Source: a virus
Length of the DNA stretch: 42,300 bases
Virus record (IMG/VR): IMGVR_UViG_3300028840_003624
Location: 1 to 42,300 of that record
Strand: one strand, 5' to 3'
A program made the translations under genes and the position numbers. Of this stretch, positions 1-6,758 are shown piece after piece (positions within the stretch are counted from its first letter, which is position 1; each line of letters starts with the position of its first letter). The notes beneath the pieces were generated by a model, which saw nothing but the letters and a program-made list of their open reading frames with translations, was not told the origin of the DNA and ran no database searches.

Positions 1-9
1 CTTGCAGTA

Positions 10-270
10 ATGCCAGACTATGAGATGTGTGAGTATGAGGTAGCCAATGCGACGAAGTTGACCATTCTCGTTGCAGGGATCACCCTCAAACCATACCAAA
101 TAGCCAGCATACAAGTGAATGCCGAGCAAGAGCATGAGATTCTACGGTTGTGCAAAACCGGTCAATTAAAGGTGAAAAAATCAGCACCAGTACTCAGTTC
201 AGACGATTACTTTGAACTACTCCCCGGCCTTATGAAGGCCGCAGGTCAGAAACGAGGAGATCGCGAATGA
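10..270 (+). CDS. Hypothetical protein, possibly 5'-truncated by window edge
   Basis: This is an open frame of 86 aa with no family that I recognise. The frame is still open to the left edge of the window, and no ribosome-binding site is visible in the nine bases before the ATG, so the real start may lie outside. The product is mixed polar/hydrophobic with no signal peptide or membrane segment. Its stop overlaps the next start in a TGA/ATG arrangement (ATGA), which suggests translational coupling with the following 101-aa gene. Being a gene is likely; function is unknown. Confidence 0.6.
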   Translation: MPDYEMCEYEVANATKLTILVAGITLKPYQIASIQVNAEQEHEILRLCKTGQLKVKKSAPVLSSDDYFELLPGLMKAAGQKRGDRE

Positions 271-572
271 TTCCCACAACTACAGTTGCTGCTATTCATC
301 GCGAAGAAAAAGACGATCGAGTCGAGTGGACTTTAACTCTCGATGGTCCAGAGAAGGTTTCTATATCTGGTCTTTTCATAAAAACAAAGGGGCGTATGAT
401 ACAATTGGTGGATAAATCCGGCAATCCACCCGAGCTTCCCAAAGGTTTCCCAGGTGAACTTTTCGACGATTTGGAAGACATGGCTATCATTATGGGGGAG
501 AATATGAGCAAACCATATGGTCGATTACTGTTGGAAGTTAACGACCAGGAATTGAAGAAAAGAATGAAATAA
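267..572 (+). CDS. Hypothetical 101-aa protein
   Basis: The start is supported by a GAGGAG ribosome-binding site just upstream and by the ATGA overlap with the preceding gene. The product is hydrophilic with alternating beta-like stretches in the first half (for example VEWTLTLDG) and an acidic and Lys-rich C-terminus. I see no catalytic motif, signal peptide or membrane segment. It ends a few bases before the tail of the opposite-strand HNH gene, so the two are convergent. Function unknown. Confidence 0.65.
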   Translation: MIPTTTVAAIHREEKDDRVEWTLTLDGPEKVSISGLFIKTKGRMIQLVDKSGNPPELPKGFPGELFDDLEDMAIIMGENMSKPYGRLLLEVNDQELKKRMK

Positions 573-577
573 AGATT

Positions 578-916
578 CTAATCAATAATATCTTTATCGC
601 TTAGTCCGCTGATGCGATCCTCGACCACTAGTTCTCCGGAATCGAATTCCTTGTGATGGTTCGGACAAAGCAAAATTAAGTTGCTCGGGTCGTTAATTTG
701 TGTTATACTAGTTGTAGCTGGGAAATCTGCGATCGGTGTCAAATGGCAGGTTTCCACATGTTTTCTGTAATTGCAGCCAGGAGCCATACATACTTGATGC
801 CAGGTTCGGGTTATGGAACGAGCATGACGACGAATTTCGCGGTAAGGATCGCCCCGACCGGCGTATTTGGCCCGAAAATGGCCTATTGTTAGAGATGCAT
901 CGAAGATCCTGGTCAT
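578..916 (-). CDS. HNH endonuclease (free-standing)
   Basis: The 112-aa product has the HNH/McrA layout: a Cys pair (C43, C48), a CH pair near residues 57-58, then the strand-helix end NLILLCPNHHKEFDSG with C84 and H87-H88. Such proteins bind zinc through the Cys residues and cut DNA with the His/Asn centre. It is the only - strand gene in the first 16 kb and lies between two + strand groups, which is typical of a mobile free-standing homing endonuclease. A TATAAT box on the - strand at 937-942 and an AGGAA ribosome-binding site precede its ATG, so it probably has its own promoter. The family call is good; the target site is unknown. Confidence 0.85.
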   Translation of the reverse strand: MTRIFDASLTIGHFRAKYAGRGDPYREIRRHARSITRTWHQVCMAPGCNYRKHVETCHLTPIADFPATTSITQINDPSNLILLCPNHHKEFDSGELVVEDRISGLSDKDIID

Positions 917-936
917 AATGAGTTCCTAGTTGTTAC

Positions 937-942
937 ATTATA
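937..942 (-). promoter_or_regulatory. Putative promoter -10 box for HNH gene
   Basis: TATAAT on the - strand, 20 bases before the ATG of the HNH gene at 916. Transcription would start near 930 and give a leader of about 14 bases holding an AGGAA ribosome-binding site. I see no -35 hexamer at the usual distance. Confidence 0.4.
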
Positions 943-983
943 CTTTGGCCAGATAGAAGCCTGGTATATTGTAACAGGTAAGC

Positions 984-996
984 TATAAGCAGGATA
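984..996 (+). promoter_or_regulatory. TATAAGCAGGATA box, copy 1
   Basis: This 13-base word occurs again at 5247-5259, each time shortly before a unit that leads into a tRNA-Leu gene. TATAAG may be a -10 box. The AGGA inside it can also act as ribosome-binding site for the 74-aa ORF at 1004. Which role dominates cannot be told from sequence. Confidence 0.35.
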
Positions 997-1003
997 CCGA
1001 CTG

Positions 1004-1228
1004 ATGCTGGAAGAAAACTACATAATCCTAGCTTCTCTTCTGGTTATTTGGGTAGTTGTCGGTTTCGGCTGGATGCTGTTTGCGATGAGCAAGATGGCCA
1101 GGGACCGTCGTTATTCAGAAGCGAGAATTTTCGGAGTAGCTATGCTGAACTGGGTTGTTTGGCCCTTAGCAATGGTCGCGTATGCAATCGCCCGCTATCG
1201 GAAGAAAAACACCCTATTCGGCTGTTAG
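1004..1228 (+). CDS. Small two-segment membrane protein, 74 aa
   Basis: The product has two hydrophobic stretches, about residues 7-28 (ASLLVIWVVVGFGWMLF) and 42-63 (FGVAMLNWVVWPLAMVAYAI), separated by a basic loop (MARDRRYSEAR). The C-terminus is basic (RYRKKN). It is thus likely an inner-membrane protein with a short cytoplasmic loop. An AGGA ribosome-binding site lies about 9 bases before the ATG. The last base of its TAG stop is the first base of tRNA-Leu(UAG), so protein gene and tRNA are probably on one transcript and RNase P must cut right after the stop codon. Function unknown. Confidence 0.65.
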   Translation: MLEENYIILASLLVIWVVVGFGWMLFAMSKMARDRRYSEARIFGVAMLNWVVWPLAMVAYAIARYRKKNTLFGC

Positions 1229-1311
1229 CCTCAGTGGGGGAATTGGCAGACCCGCCAGGTTTAGGTCCTGGTGCCCGCAAGGGCGTGCAGGTTCGAGTCC
1301 TGCCTGAGGCA
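1228..1311 (+). tRNA. tRNA-Leu (anticodon UAG)
   Basis: The cloverleaf can be drawn by eye. The acceptor GCCTCAG (1228-1234) pairs with CTGAGGC (1304-1310), with discriminator A1311. The anticodon stem CCAGG/CCTGG holds the loop TTTAGGT, giving anticodon TAG. There is a long variable arm (GCCCGCAAGGGC), as expected for class II leucine tRNAs. The T-arm is GCAGG-TTCGAGT-CCTGC. CCA is not encoded. It would read CUN codons, mainly CUA/CUG. Confidence 0.95.
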
Positions 1312-1318
1312 TTGTAGG

Positions 1319-1831
1319 ATGAATGGTGGTCACGTACGAGTACGACCAGTAATTGACGAGAGCGTGAGACGCCTTTGTCTACACCCTTATCCCAATCATC
1401 CTAAAGGCTGTCCGAATTATGGCCAGAAGGACGGATGCCCACCTTCGGCCAGTATATTAGGGGATGTTCTAGATTTGGACTCACCTATATACGCTATTTA
1501 TGTGAGGTTTTACCTCGCTGGGCATGTGGGAAAAATGCGAAAGAAACACCCAAACTGGACAGATAGACAACTGCGTTGCCTGCTATATTGGCAGCCCAAA
1601 GTGAATAAGTTTCTGAGGCAAATGGTGGCCGCTTTTTTGGAAGACCACCCGGAAATGGTAACGGAAGTGAATCCCGAAGCAGCAGGAGTGAATGTAACAA
1701 AAACGATGGCTAGGGCAGGCATTCATCTTGAATGGCCACCAAGGCGTTTTGTGTACAAGATCGCCCTAGCAGGAAGGCAGGTGTCCCATGGCAAGATTGG
1801 AGGAAATCGGATTCTACACGCTTTCGGATAG
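1319..1831 (+). CDS. DUF2284-like metal-binding protein, 170 aa
   Basis: The start is set at 1319 because the upstream in-frame ATG lies inside tRNA-Leu(UAG). The N-terminal part has a Cys/His/Pro signature: LCLHPYPNHPKGCPNYGQ followed by KDGCPPSAS, which resembles the predicted metal-binding DUF2284 family (Cys-rich, CPNYG...CPP). Three to four Cys in this stretch could hold an Fe-S cluster or zinc. The rest is helical and basic. The gene overlaps the next one (radical SAM) by 44 bases, so the two are very likely translated together and may work as a pair, for example as partner or electron donor. That pairing is inference; the family call is by motif memory only. Confidence 0.6.
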   Translation: MNGGHVRVRPVIDESVRRLCLHPYPNHPKGCPNYGQKDGCPPSASILGDVLDLDSPIYAIYVRFYLAGHVGKMRKKHPNWTDRQLRCLLYWQPKVNKFLRQMVAAFLEDHPEMVTEVNPEAAGVNVTKTMARAGIHLEWPPRRFVYKIALAGRQVSHGKIGGNRILHAFG

Positions 1832-2822
1832 CAGAGCTTTCAGTGCGTCTACAGAGACGCCACTACAGCGATGCGAACTGATTCTCACGGACACCTGCAA
1901 CTTCAAATGTCGTTATTGCCGAGGACTTCGAAAGGACTGTCGTGGTACGATGCCATTCGAATTGGCCGAACAGACGGTCGGACATTGGTTAGACGAAGGT
2001 CTGAAGAATGTCCGGTTCTCCGGTGGGGAACCTTCGTTATACAAGCGTTTGACGGACTTGGTACGCATGTGTCGTGACGGTGGAGTAGAAAGAATCGCAG
2101 TCTCGACGAATGGTTCAGCAGACATGGACCTGTACTTGGAACTGTTGGATGCTGGAGTAAACGACTTCTCCATCTCGTTAGATGGTGGTTGTTGCTCCAT
2201 CGGCGATAACATGGCGGGCGTCTCTAACTCTTGGGGAGTGGTTGTAGATCGTATCCGAGAATTGTCCAAGAGGACGTACGTAACGGTGGGTATGGTTTTC
2301 ACGGAAGCCAATATCGATCAGTGCGTTGAGGCTGTCTTGTTTGCTGATTCTCTGGGTGTTTCTGACGTTCGAGTAATCCCAGCGGCTCAGTACGACAAGG
2401 CCTTGCTGGCCTTGCAGGATTTGCCTGAAGAGGTTTTGGCGAAATATCCAATCCTGCGATACAGGATTGCTCATTTGCGTGGTGATCGTCACGTTCGTGG
2501 AATGTCTGAAAACGACTGCCGACATTGTTGGCTGATGCTGGATGATATGGCGATTGCCGGGCAGTGGCACTTCCCTTGTATCATCTACTTAAGGGAAGGT
2601 GGAGATCCTGTTGGCCGCATTGGCCCTGACATGAGGGCTGAGCGTTTGAATTGGATCTTGAACCACGATTGTTACGAAGATCCTATTTGTAGGCAGATGT
2701 GTTTGGATGTCTGCGTGGATTATAATAACAAGGCGGCAATGTCGCCTGTACGAGCAAAGGATGAAAACGATGAGTACTGTTCAGGACGATGCTCAGAAGC
2801 AGTTGGAAATGTTGCGTCATGA
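1788..2822 (+). CDS. Radical SAM protein with SPASM-like C-terminus, 344 aa
   Basis: The radical SAM motif CNFKCRYC (C37, C41, C44) binds the [4Fe-4S] cluster that splits S-adenosylmethionine. FSGGEPSLY near residue 95 is the GGE motif for SAM binding, and further barrel motifs (STNGS, SISLDGG) follow. The C-terminal third has many Cys residues (CRHCW, then C near HFPC, then CRQMCLDVC), which fits a SPASM/Twitch-like auxiliary cluster domain used in peptide or protein modification. The ribosome-binding site (GGAAGGCAGG) lies inside the upstream DUF2284-like gene, and its end overlaps ligA by 53 bases. The substrate is unknown. Options are peptide or protein maturation or nucleic-acid modification; none is shown by sequence. 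Confidence 0.85.
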   Translation: MARLEEIGFYTLSDSRAFSASTETPLQRCELILTDTCNFKCRYCRGLRKDCRGTMPFELAEQTVGHWLDEGLKNVRFSGGEPSLYKRLTDLVRMCRDGGVERIAVSTNGSADMDLYLELLDAGVNDFSISLDGGCCSIGDNMAGVSNSWGVVVDRIRELSKRTYVTVGMVFTEANIDQCVEAVLFADSLGVSDVRVIPAAQYDKALLALQDLPEEVLAKYPILRYRIAHLRGDRHVRGMSENDCRHCWLMLDDMAIAGQWHFPCIIYLREGGDPVGRIGPDMRAERLNWILNHDCYEDPICRQMCLDVCVDYNNKAAMSPVRAKDENDEYCSGRCSEAVGNVAS

Positions 2823-4806
2823 AATTCGGCGTAACGACCATCTTTACTATGTCGAAGCGAAGCCTGTAATATCAGATCGTCAATACGATCTGATGATGGA
2901 ACAGCTACGACTTGTAGAAGAAGCTCATCCTGAATGGGTGACGCCCGACTCTCCGACCCAGAGGGTAGGCGGGGAAGTGCTCGACAGCTTCACGGCTGTC
3001 GAGCATGCTTTCCCCATGTTGTCTATAGACAATACGTACAACGCCGAGGAGCTACGCAAGTTCGACGAACGTGTCCGCAAAGCGGCCGAAGGGCAGGCAG
3101 TTCGTTACTGCGTTGATCCGAAAATCGATGGCGTCGCCATCTCTCTTAAGTATGTAAACGGGGAACTTGTACAGGCAGTGACCCGTGGTGATGGCCAGAA
3201 GGGCGACGACGTTACCCAGAACGTCCGGACCATCAAGAGAATCCCTCTATCCATCGGGGCAGGTGAATATCCACACATTAACGTCCCTGCGTTGATGTAC
3301 GTACGTGGCGAAATCTTCTGGCCAGTCCAGAATTTCAAACGATACAACCAGGCAAGAGTGGAAGCTGGAGAAGATGCTTTTGCTAATCCACGGAATGGAG
3401 CGGCGGGAACGATTAGGCAGCTTGATCCCAAGATTGTCGCTGAGCGACAATTGGACTTTGTTGCCCACGGCTTTGTTTGGGGAACAGAAACCTATTGCCG
3501 GGATTCTTACTTTGAGGAAACCGGTGATATTTCGAACTTCGGGATATGGTTTTCCCCGGAACGACGTATCTGCGAGACCATTGACGAGGTCATTAAACTG
3601 CTCGATGAATGGGACCCCAGAAATAAGGATTATCCATACCCCATCGATGGTTTGGTTGTGAAGGTAGACAGCCAGGCCTTGCGAAAGAAACTTGGAGCCC
3701 ACTCAAAGGCTCCGCGATGGTGCGTGGCATACAAGTTTGCCGCTGAACAGGCAGCCTCAAGGCTGCGTAGCGTTGACTATCAAGTTGGCAAACTTGGTAC
3801 GGTTACTCCCGTGGCCAATTTGGCCCCGGTTGAACTGGCCGGAACAACTGTGCAGCGAGCATCGCTGCATAATTTTGATCAGGTTCGACGACTCGGTATT
3901 TGCATTGGTGATGAGGTACTCGTCGAAAAGGCTGGTGAGATTATCCCACAGGTGGTTGGTATCGCAAACAAGGGAATGGAAAGGATCGAAATTCGAGAAC
4001 CAGAAACCTGCCCAAGTTGCGATAGTCCATTAAGTCGCGAAGGACAGAACGTCGCCCTTTGTTGCATGAGTCCCACTTGTCCTGCCCAGGTCAAGGCCAA
4101 GGTTGAGTATTTCTGCGGCAGAGACCAAATGGACATCGATGGCATGGGAACGGCGATCGTAGAGCAGTTGGTTGACGAGGGGTATGTCAGGAACGTTGTT
4201 CATCTGTATAGGCTGCATGAACACCAAGAATCCTTGGTTAAGCTCCCTCGGATGGGCAAAAGGAAGGTAGCAAAGTTGCTCACAGCCATTGAAGACAGTA
4301 AAACTAGAAGCCCTGACCGAATTGTGGCTTCTCTCAACATCCCTCACGTAGGGACAAGGGCATCCAAGAAGCTGATACGAGCCTTCGGAAGTATCGAAGA
4401 GTTGCGTGGAGCAGGTATAGAAGAGCTAGAGGCAGTGGATGAAATTGGGCCTATTATGGCCCAGACGATATGGAATTGGTTCCGCGAGCACGGGCAGATA
4501 TTGGATGACCTAGCTGTTGAAGGGGTTCAGGTCGAGGCGAAGCCAGTGGAGGTAACAGTGAAAGCTGACAATTTGGCCCTAACCGGAAAAGTAGTAGTTG
4601 CTACCGGGAAGATGGAGCACTTTACTCGTAAAGGTATACAAGAGGCCATTGAAGCCCACGGTGGAACGGCGGGCAGTTCAGTTAGTGGAAAAACCGATCT
4701 GCTTGTTGTTGGGGAAAAGGCCGGAAGTAAGTTGGCTAAAGCCCAAAGTCTCGGGATCGAGATTATTGACGAAACCGAATTTCTGCGTAGAATAGGTGGA
4801 GATTAG
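2770..4806 (+). CDS. ligA: NAD-dependent DNA ligase
   Basis: This 678-aa product matches bacterial LigA in length and layout. The N-terminal Ia domain (NDHLYYVEAKPVISDRQYD) binds NAD. The adenylation domain follows, with adenylated Lys in KIDG (K118). After the OB fold comes a four-Cys zinc finger (CPSC...CC...CPAQ) near residues 416-442, then helix-hairpin-helix repeats (RMGKRKVAKLL, VDEIGPIMAQTI) and a C-terminal BRCT domain ending near FLRRIG. It seals nicks during phage DNA replication using NAD. I prefer the ATG at 2770 because AAGGA lies 8 bases before it and it matches the usual LigA start. ATGs at 2707 and 2761 are in frame, but they lie inside the radical SAM gene. Overlap with that gene indicates shared expression. 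Confidence 0.96.
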   Translation: MSTVQDDAQKQLEMLRHEIRRNDHLYYVEAKPVISDRQYDLMMEQLRLVEEAHPEWVTPDSPTQRVGGEVLDSFTAVEHAFPMLSIDNTYNAEELRKFDERVRKAAEGQAVRYCVDPKIDGVAISLKYVNGELVQAVTRGDGQKGDDVTQNVRTIKRIPLSIGAGEYPHINVPALMYVRGEIFWPVQNFKRYNQARVEAGEDAFANPRNGAAGTIRQLDPKIVAERQLDFVAHGFVWGTETYCRDSYFEETGDISNFGIWFSPERRICETIDEVIKLLDEWDPRNKDYPYPIDGLVVKVDSQALRKKLGAHSKAPRWCVAYKFAAEQAASRLRSVDYQVGKLGTVTPVANLAPVELAGTTVQRASLHNFDQVRRLGICIGDEVLVEKAGEIIPQVVGIANKGMERIEIREPETCPSCDSPLSREGQNVALCCMSPTCPAQVKAKVEYFCGRDQMDIDGMGTAIVEQLVDEGYVRNVVHLYRLHEHQESLVKLPRMGKRKVAKLLTAIEDSKTRSPDRIVASLNIPHVGTRASKKLIRAFGSIEELRGAGIEELEAVDEIGPIMAQTIWNWFREHGQILDDLAVEGVQVEAKPVEVTVKADNLALTGKVVVATGKMEHFTRKGIQEAIEAHGGTAGSSVSGKTDLLVVGEKAGSKLAKAQSLGIEIIDETEFLRRIGGD

Positions 4807-4833
4807 CCACTTGGGCTTGTAGGGGAAAGCCTA

Positions 4834-5226
4834 ATGCAGGAAGTGGAATGGCAATCAGTCGAAAAGACCATTATCGAATTTCTGACTGATTCGGGCTGCG
4901 AGGCAGGATTATCAGCCCAAAACTTAGTAACAGATATTACAGAAATAGGTAATGGACAAAGATTTCAAGTCCTTTTGAGTATTGACCAGCCTGTGGCAAA
5001 AAGCAGGCCCGTCGCCGTGGAACTTTTCTGCTCTAAAAAAGGACAATTGGTAAAAATAGAAAGTCGCGTTAGGTGTAGGCGATGCGACAGATCGCTAGCA
5101 GAGGCTAGGCCAGCAGTAGTGGCTGCTGACCTGCCCCGAGTTTTAGCAGCAGTAAGGCTCATACTGTGTGAATTATGCCAAGAGCCGTTACGAACTTATC
5201 TCGCCCATACGGATACGGCGGAATAA
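4834..5226 (+). CDS. Hypothetical 130-aa protein with Cys pairs
   Basis: The gene follows ligA after 27 bases and has a GGGGAAAG ribosome-binding site. The second half has two Cys pairs, CRRCDRS and CELCQEP, about 35 residues apart, which could form one zinc-binding site. The first half looks like a small alpha/beta domain (IIEFLTDSGCEAGL...FQVLLSID). No enzyme motif is visible. Position after ligA and Cys pairs would fit a nucleic-acid-binding role, but that is a guess. Confidence 0.6.
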   Translation: MQEVEWQSVEKTIIEFLTDSGCEAGLSAQNLVTDITEIGNGQRFQVLLSIDQPVAKSRPVAVELFCSKKGQLVKIESRVRCRRCDRSLAEARPAVVAADLPRVLAAVRLILCELCQEPLRTYLAHTDTAE

Positions 5227-5246
5227 GCGAAAAAGCCTAAATGTAG

Positions 5247-5259
5247 TATAAGCAGGATA
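5247..5259 (+). promoter_or_regulatory. TATAAGCAGGATA box, copy 2
   Basis: This is the exact second copy of the 13-base word at 984-996, here 28 bases before tRNA-Leu(GAG). An ATG at 5271 follows at a distance like that in copy 1, but the frame runs straight into the tRNA. The copy may thus be a leftover of a duplicated leader-ORF-tRNA unit, or a tRNA promoter (-10 TATAAG). Confidence 0.35.
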
Positions 5260-5287
5260 GGAAGTAGCTCATGATACCCAGTTTTAA

Positions 5288-5371
5288 GCCCCAGTGGGGG
5301 AATTGGCAGACCCGCCAGAATGAGGTTCTGGTGCCTGAAAAGGCGTGCAGGTTCGAATCCTGCCTGGGGCA
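5288..5371 (+). tRNA. tRNA-Leu (anticodon GAG)
   Basis: The acceptor GCCCCAG (5288-5294) pairs with CTGGGGC (5364-5370), with discriminator A5371. The anticodon stem CCAGA/TCTGG holds the loop ATGAGGT, giving anticodon GAG. The variable arm is long (class II) and the T-arm is GCAGG-TTCGAAT-CCTGC. CCA is not encoded. The 5' part is nearly the same as tRNA-Leu(UAG) at 1228, so the two are probably duplicates that diverged in the anticodon arm. It reads CUC/CUU. Confidence 0.95.
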
Positions 5372-5389
5372 TTCAAGCAGAGGTCGCTC

Positions 5390-6232
5390 GTGCCTAGGGA
5401 TATTTACTCAAATTGCCTGGTATTGTCTCCTGACGATATACCTATGTTCCGCTGTGCCAAGCATCGGGCCGAGTGGTATTTGAACCACGAAGCCCATTTG
5501 GCGGAGGTCGTTGAGTTCGGAGCCGACAATCAGCCAATGGTCATTCGGCTTACTTTTGAGCCCGAAGGGCTAGGTAAGGCCGGGGACGACTTCTATCTAC
5601 AGACCCGTGAAAGCAAATGCGTAGTTTGTGGTACGCGAGAAGATATCACCAAACATCATGTGGTACCACTCTGCTACCGACGACATACTGAAACGGCAGG
5701 TAACAATCATCATGACATCTTGCCTGTTTGTGAGACGTGTCATCGTAAGTACGAAAGAAGATTTGCTTGGCAGCTAAGGCTCCGTATAGCAAAGGAATAT
5801 GATGCTCCTGTAGAAGGAACGATCAATGGAGTTGACAAGAACGAATTCTTCAAGTATAATAAGATAGCACACGCTTTGGTGGCCTATCGAAAGAAGATGC
5901 CGCCAGAACGTATTCGGGAACTTGAGCTTCGTTTAAGTCGCTACCTTGGACATACGCCGGATCGTGAAGAACTCGAAAGACTGAGTCTTGACTATCGCCA
6001 CCAAGGTGGCCTCCGAACCCACGGAGCAATAGTAGCGAAGAAAATCGAGGATATAGACGCTTTCTATGTTCGGTGGCGGCAACATTTTGTAGATACGATG
6101 CAGCCCCAACATTTGCCCGAACACTGGTCGATTACTCGGTCGATAACCGAAGAGATGAGCAGGGACAAACAGGGCCGAGTGGCGGAACGGCAGACGCGGC
6201 GGATTCAAAATCCGTTGCCCGCAAGGGCTTGA
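5390..6232 (+). CDS. HNH endonuclease between two tRNA genes, 280 aa
   Basis: The Cys/His set fits an HNH nuclease: CVVC (C77, C80), KHHVVP (H89, H90), then LPVCETCHRKYERR (C114, C117, H118). The N-terminal part (IYSNCLVLSPDD...MFRCAKHRAEWYL) resembles a short domain common in phage proteins. I place the start at the GTG at 5390, because AGAGG lies 6 bases before it and this keeps that domain whole. The ATG at 5444 is the alternative. The frame starts 19 bases after tRNA-Leu(GAG) and its last 20 codons run into tRNA-Leu(CAA), stopping at a TGA inside that tRNA. A free-standing homing endonuclease that settled between tRNA genes would explain this. The true working C-terminus may be shorter. 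Confidence 0.8.
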   Translation: MPRDIYSNCLVLSPDDIPMFRCAKHRAEWYLNHEAHLAEVVEFGADNQPMVIRLTFEPEGLGKAGDDFYLQTRESKCVVCGTREDITKHHVVPLCYRRHTETAGNNHHDILPVCETCHRKYERRFAWQLRLRIAKEYDAPVEGTINGVDKNEFFKYNKIAHALVAYRKKMPPERIRELELRLSRYLGHTPDREELERLSLDYRHQGGLRTHGAIVAKKIEDIDAFYVRWRQHFVDTMQPQHLPEHWSITRSITEEMSRDKQGRVAERQTRRIQNPLPARA

Positions 6233-6255
6233 GGGTTCGAATCCCTCCTCGGCCA
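6173..6255 (+). tRNA. tRNA-Leu (anticodon CAA)
   Basis: The acceptor GGCCGAG (6173-6179) pairs with CTCGGCC (6248-6254), with discriminator A6255. The anticodon stem GCGGA/TCCGT holds the loop TTCAAAA, giving anticodon CAA. The variable arm is long (GCCCGCAAGGGC) and the T-arm is GAGGG-TTCGAAT-CCCTC. CCA is not encoded. It reads UUG. The upstream HNH reading frame overlaps its first 60 bases. Confidence 0.94.
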
Positions 6256-6298
6256 GTTTGTTGGGAAGAATACGCAGGAAGAACACTGAGTCCTATGG

Positions 6299-6304
6299 TA
6301 TAAT
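6299..6304 (+). promoter_or_regulatory. Putative -10 box
   Basis: TATAAT lies 35 bases before the ATG of the small peptide ORF and upstream of tRNA-Leu(CAG). No -35 hexamer is seen at 16-18 bases upstream. Confidence 0.35.
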
Positions 6305-6333
6305 GCAGTAGGACCACGAAGATACAGGAAGAA

Positions 6334-6408
6334 ATGCAAGGATATACGACGAAAAACAAAATTGGGAGATACGCGATCATGCGATGCTGGTACAATAAGA
6401 TTAACTAA
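6334..6408 (+). CDS. Possible 24-aa basic peptide
   Basis: This short frame has an AGGAAG ribosome-binding site in front and a TATAAT box 30 bases further up. The peptide is basic (MQGYTTKNKIGRYAIM then RCWYNKIN). A T-rich stretch follows the TAA. Without homologues it may be chance; it is listed because the spacing of promoter, ribosome-binding site and ATG is right. Confidence 0.25.
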   Translation: MQGYTTKNKIGRYAIMRCWYNKIN

Positions 6409-6551
6409 AGATTTTTTATTAATGTAGGCTTGCCCTGATGAGCCGACCGAATCATTGGGTAAAAATGTAGTTTTTGGCTTTTCGGGAGCAAACGGCTCCC
6501 GAACTCACCCTCGGAGGGGTGGAAGCACATATTAAAAATTGTGAAGATTTC

Positions 6552-6580
6552 TTTTGGCCACTAAAATTCAGTGGCCAAAA
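6552..6580 (+). other. 11-bp hairpin abutting tRNA-Leu(CAG)
   Basis: TTTTGGCCACT (6552-6562) pairs perfectly with AGTGGCCAAAA (6570-6580) around a 7-base loop. It ends one base before the tRNA acceptor stem. The U-run precedes rather than follows the stem, so it is not a normal terminator. It could be a processing signal for the tRNA 5' end. Confidence 0.5.
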
Positions 6581-6581
6581 C

Positions 6582-6666
6582 GGCTCTGTGGCGGAACTGG
6601 CAGACGCACGGGACTCAGAATCCCGGTCCGCAATGCGGAGTGCAGGTTCGAATCCTGCCGGGGCCA
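6582..6666 (+). tRNA. tRNA-Leu (anticodon CAG)
   Basis: The acceptor GGCTCTG (6582-6588) pairs with CGGGGCC (6659-6665) using two G-U pairs, with discriminator A6666. The anticodon stem CGGGA/TCCCG holds the loop CTCAGAA, giving anticodon CAG. The variable arm is long (GTCCGCAATGCGGA) and the T-arm is GCAGG-TTCGAAT-CCTGC. CCA is not encoded. It reads CUG. Confidence 0.94.
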
Positions 6667-6758
6667 TTCAAAAGTAACAAGAGACCTTTTACAATTGGGT
6701 CATTCGTAACGCAGTATGTCAATCCCAAACCGTTCTGTAAACACAGGAGAAACAGAAC

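Larger units (their letters stand above)
6256..6581 (+). other. Gap between tRNA-Leu(CAA) and tRNA-Leu(CAG): no clear gene, structured DNA
   Basis: No ORF of normal size is present. What I see is a TATAAT box at 6299-6304, a possible 24-codon peptide at 6334-6408, a 9-bp hairpin at 6481-6503 (TTCGGGAGC/GCTCCCGAA), directly followed by a short CACCC/GGGTG hairpin, and an 11-bp hairpin at 6552-6580. The stretch could hold a small RNA or be a remnant of lost tRNA genes. Confidence 0.4.

Noticed and set aside
5271-5483. 70-aa + strand ORF after the second TATAAGCAGGATA word
   Set aside because: Most of it is the tRNA-Leu(GAG) sequence read as codons. Only the first few codons lie outside the tRNA.
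6425-6460. CTGATGAG...GAA stretch resembling a hammerhead ribozyme core
   Set aside because: The bases between CTGATGA and GAA (GCCGACC) cannot form stem II, and GAA is followed by T rather than A, so the core pairing fails.
6474-6677. 67-aa + strand ORF and overlapping frames around 6452-6774
   Set aside because: They read through tRNA-Leu(CAG) and its hairpins; the protein words (such as GSNPAG) are typical tRNA translations.
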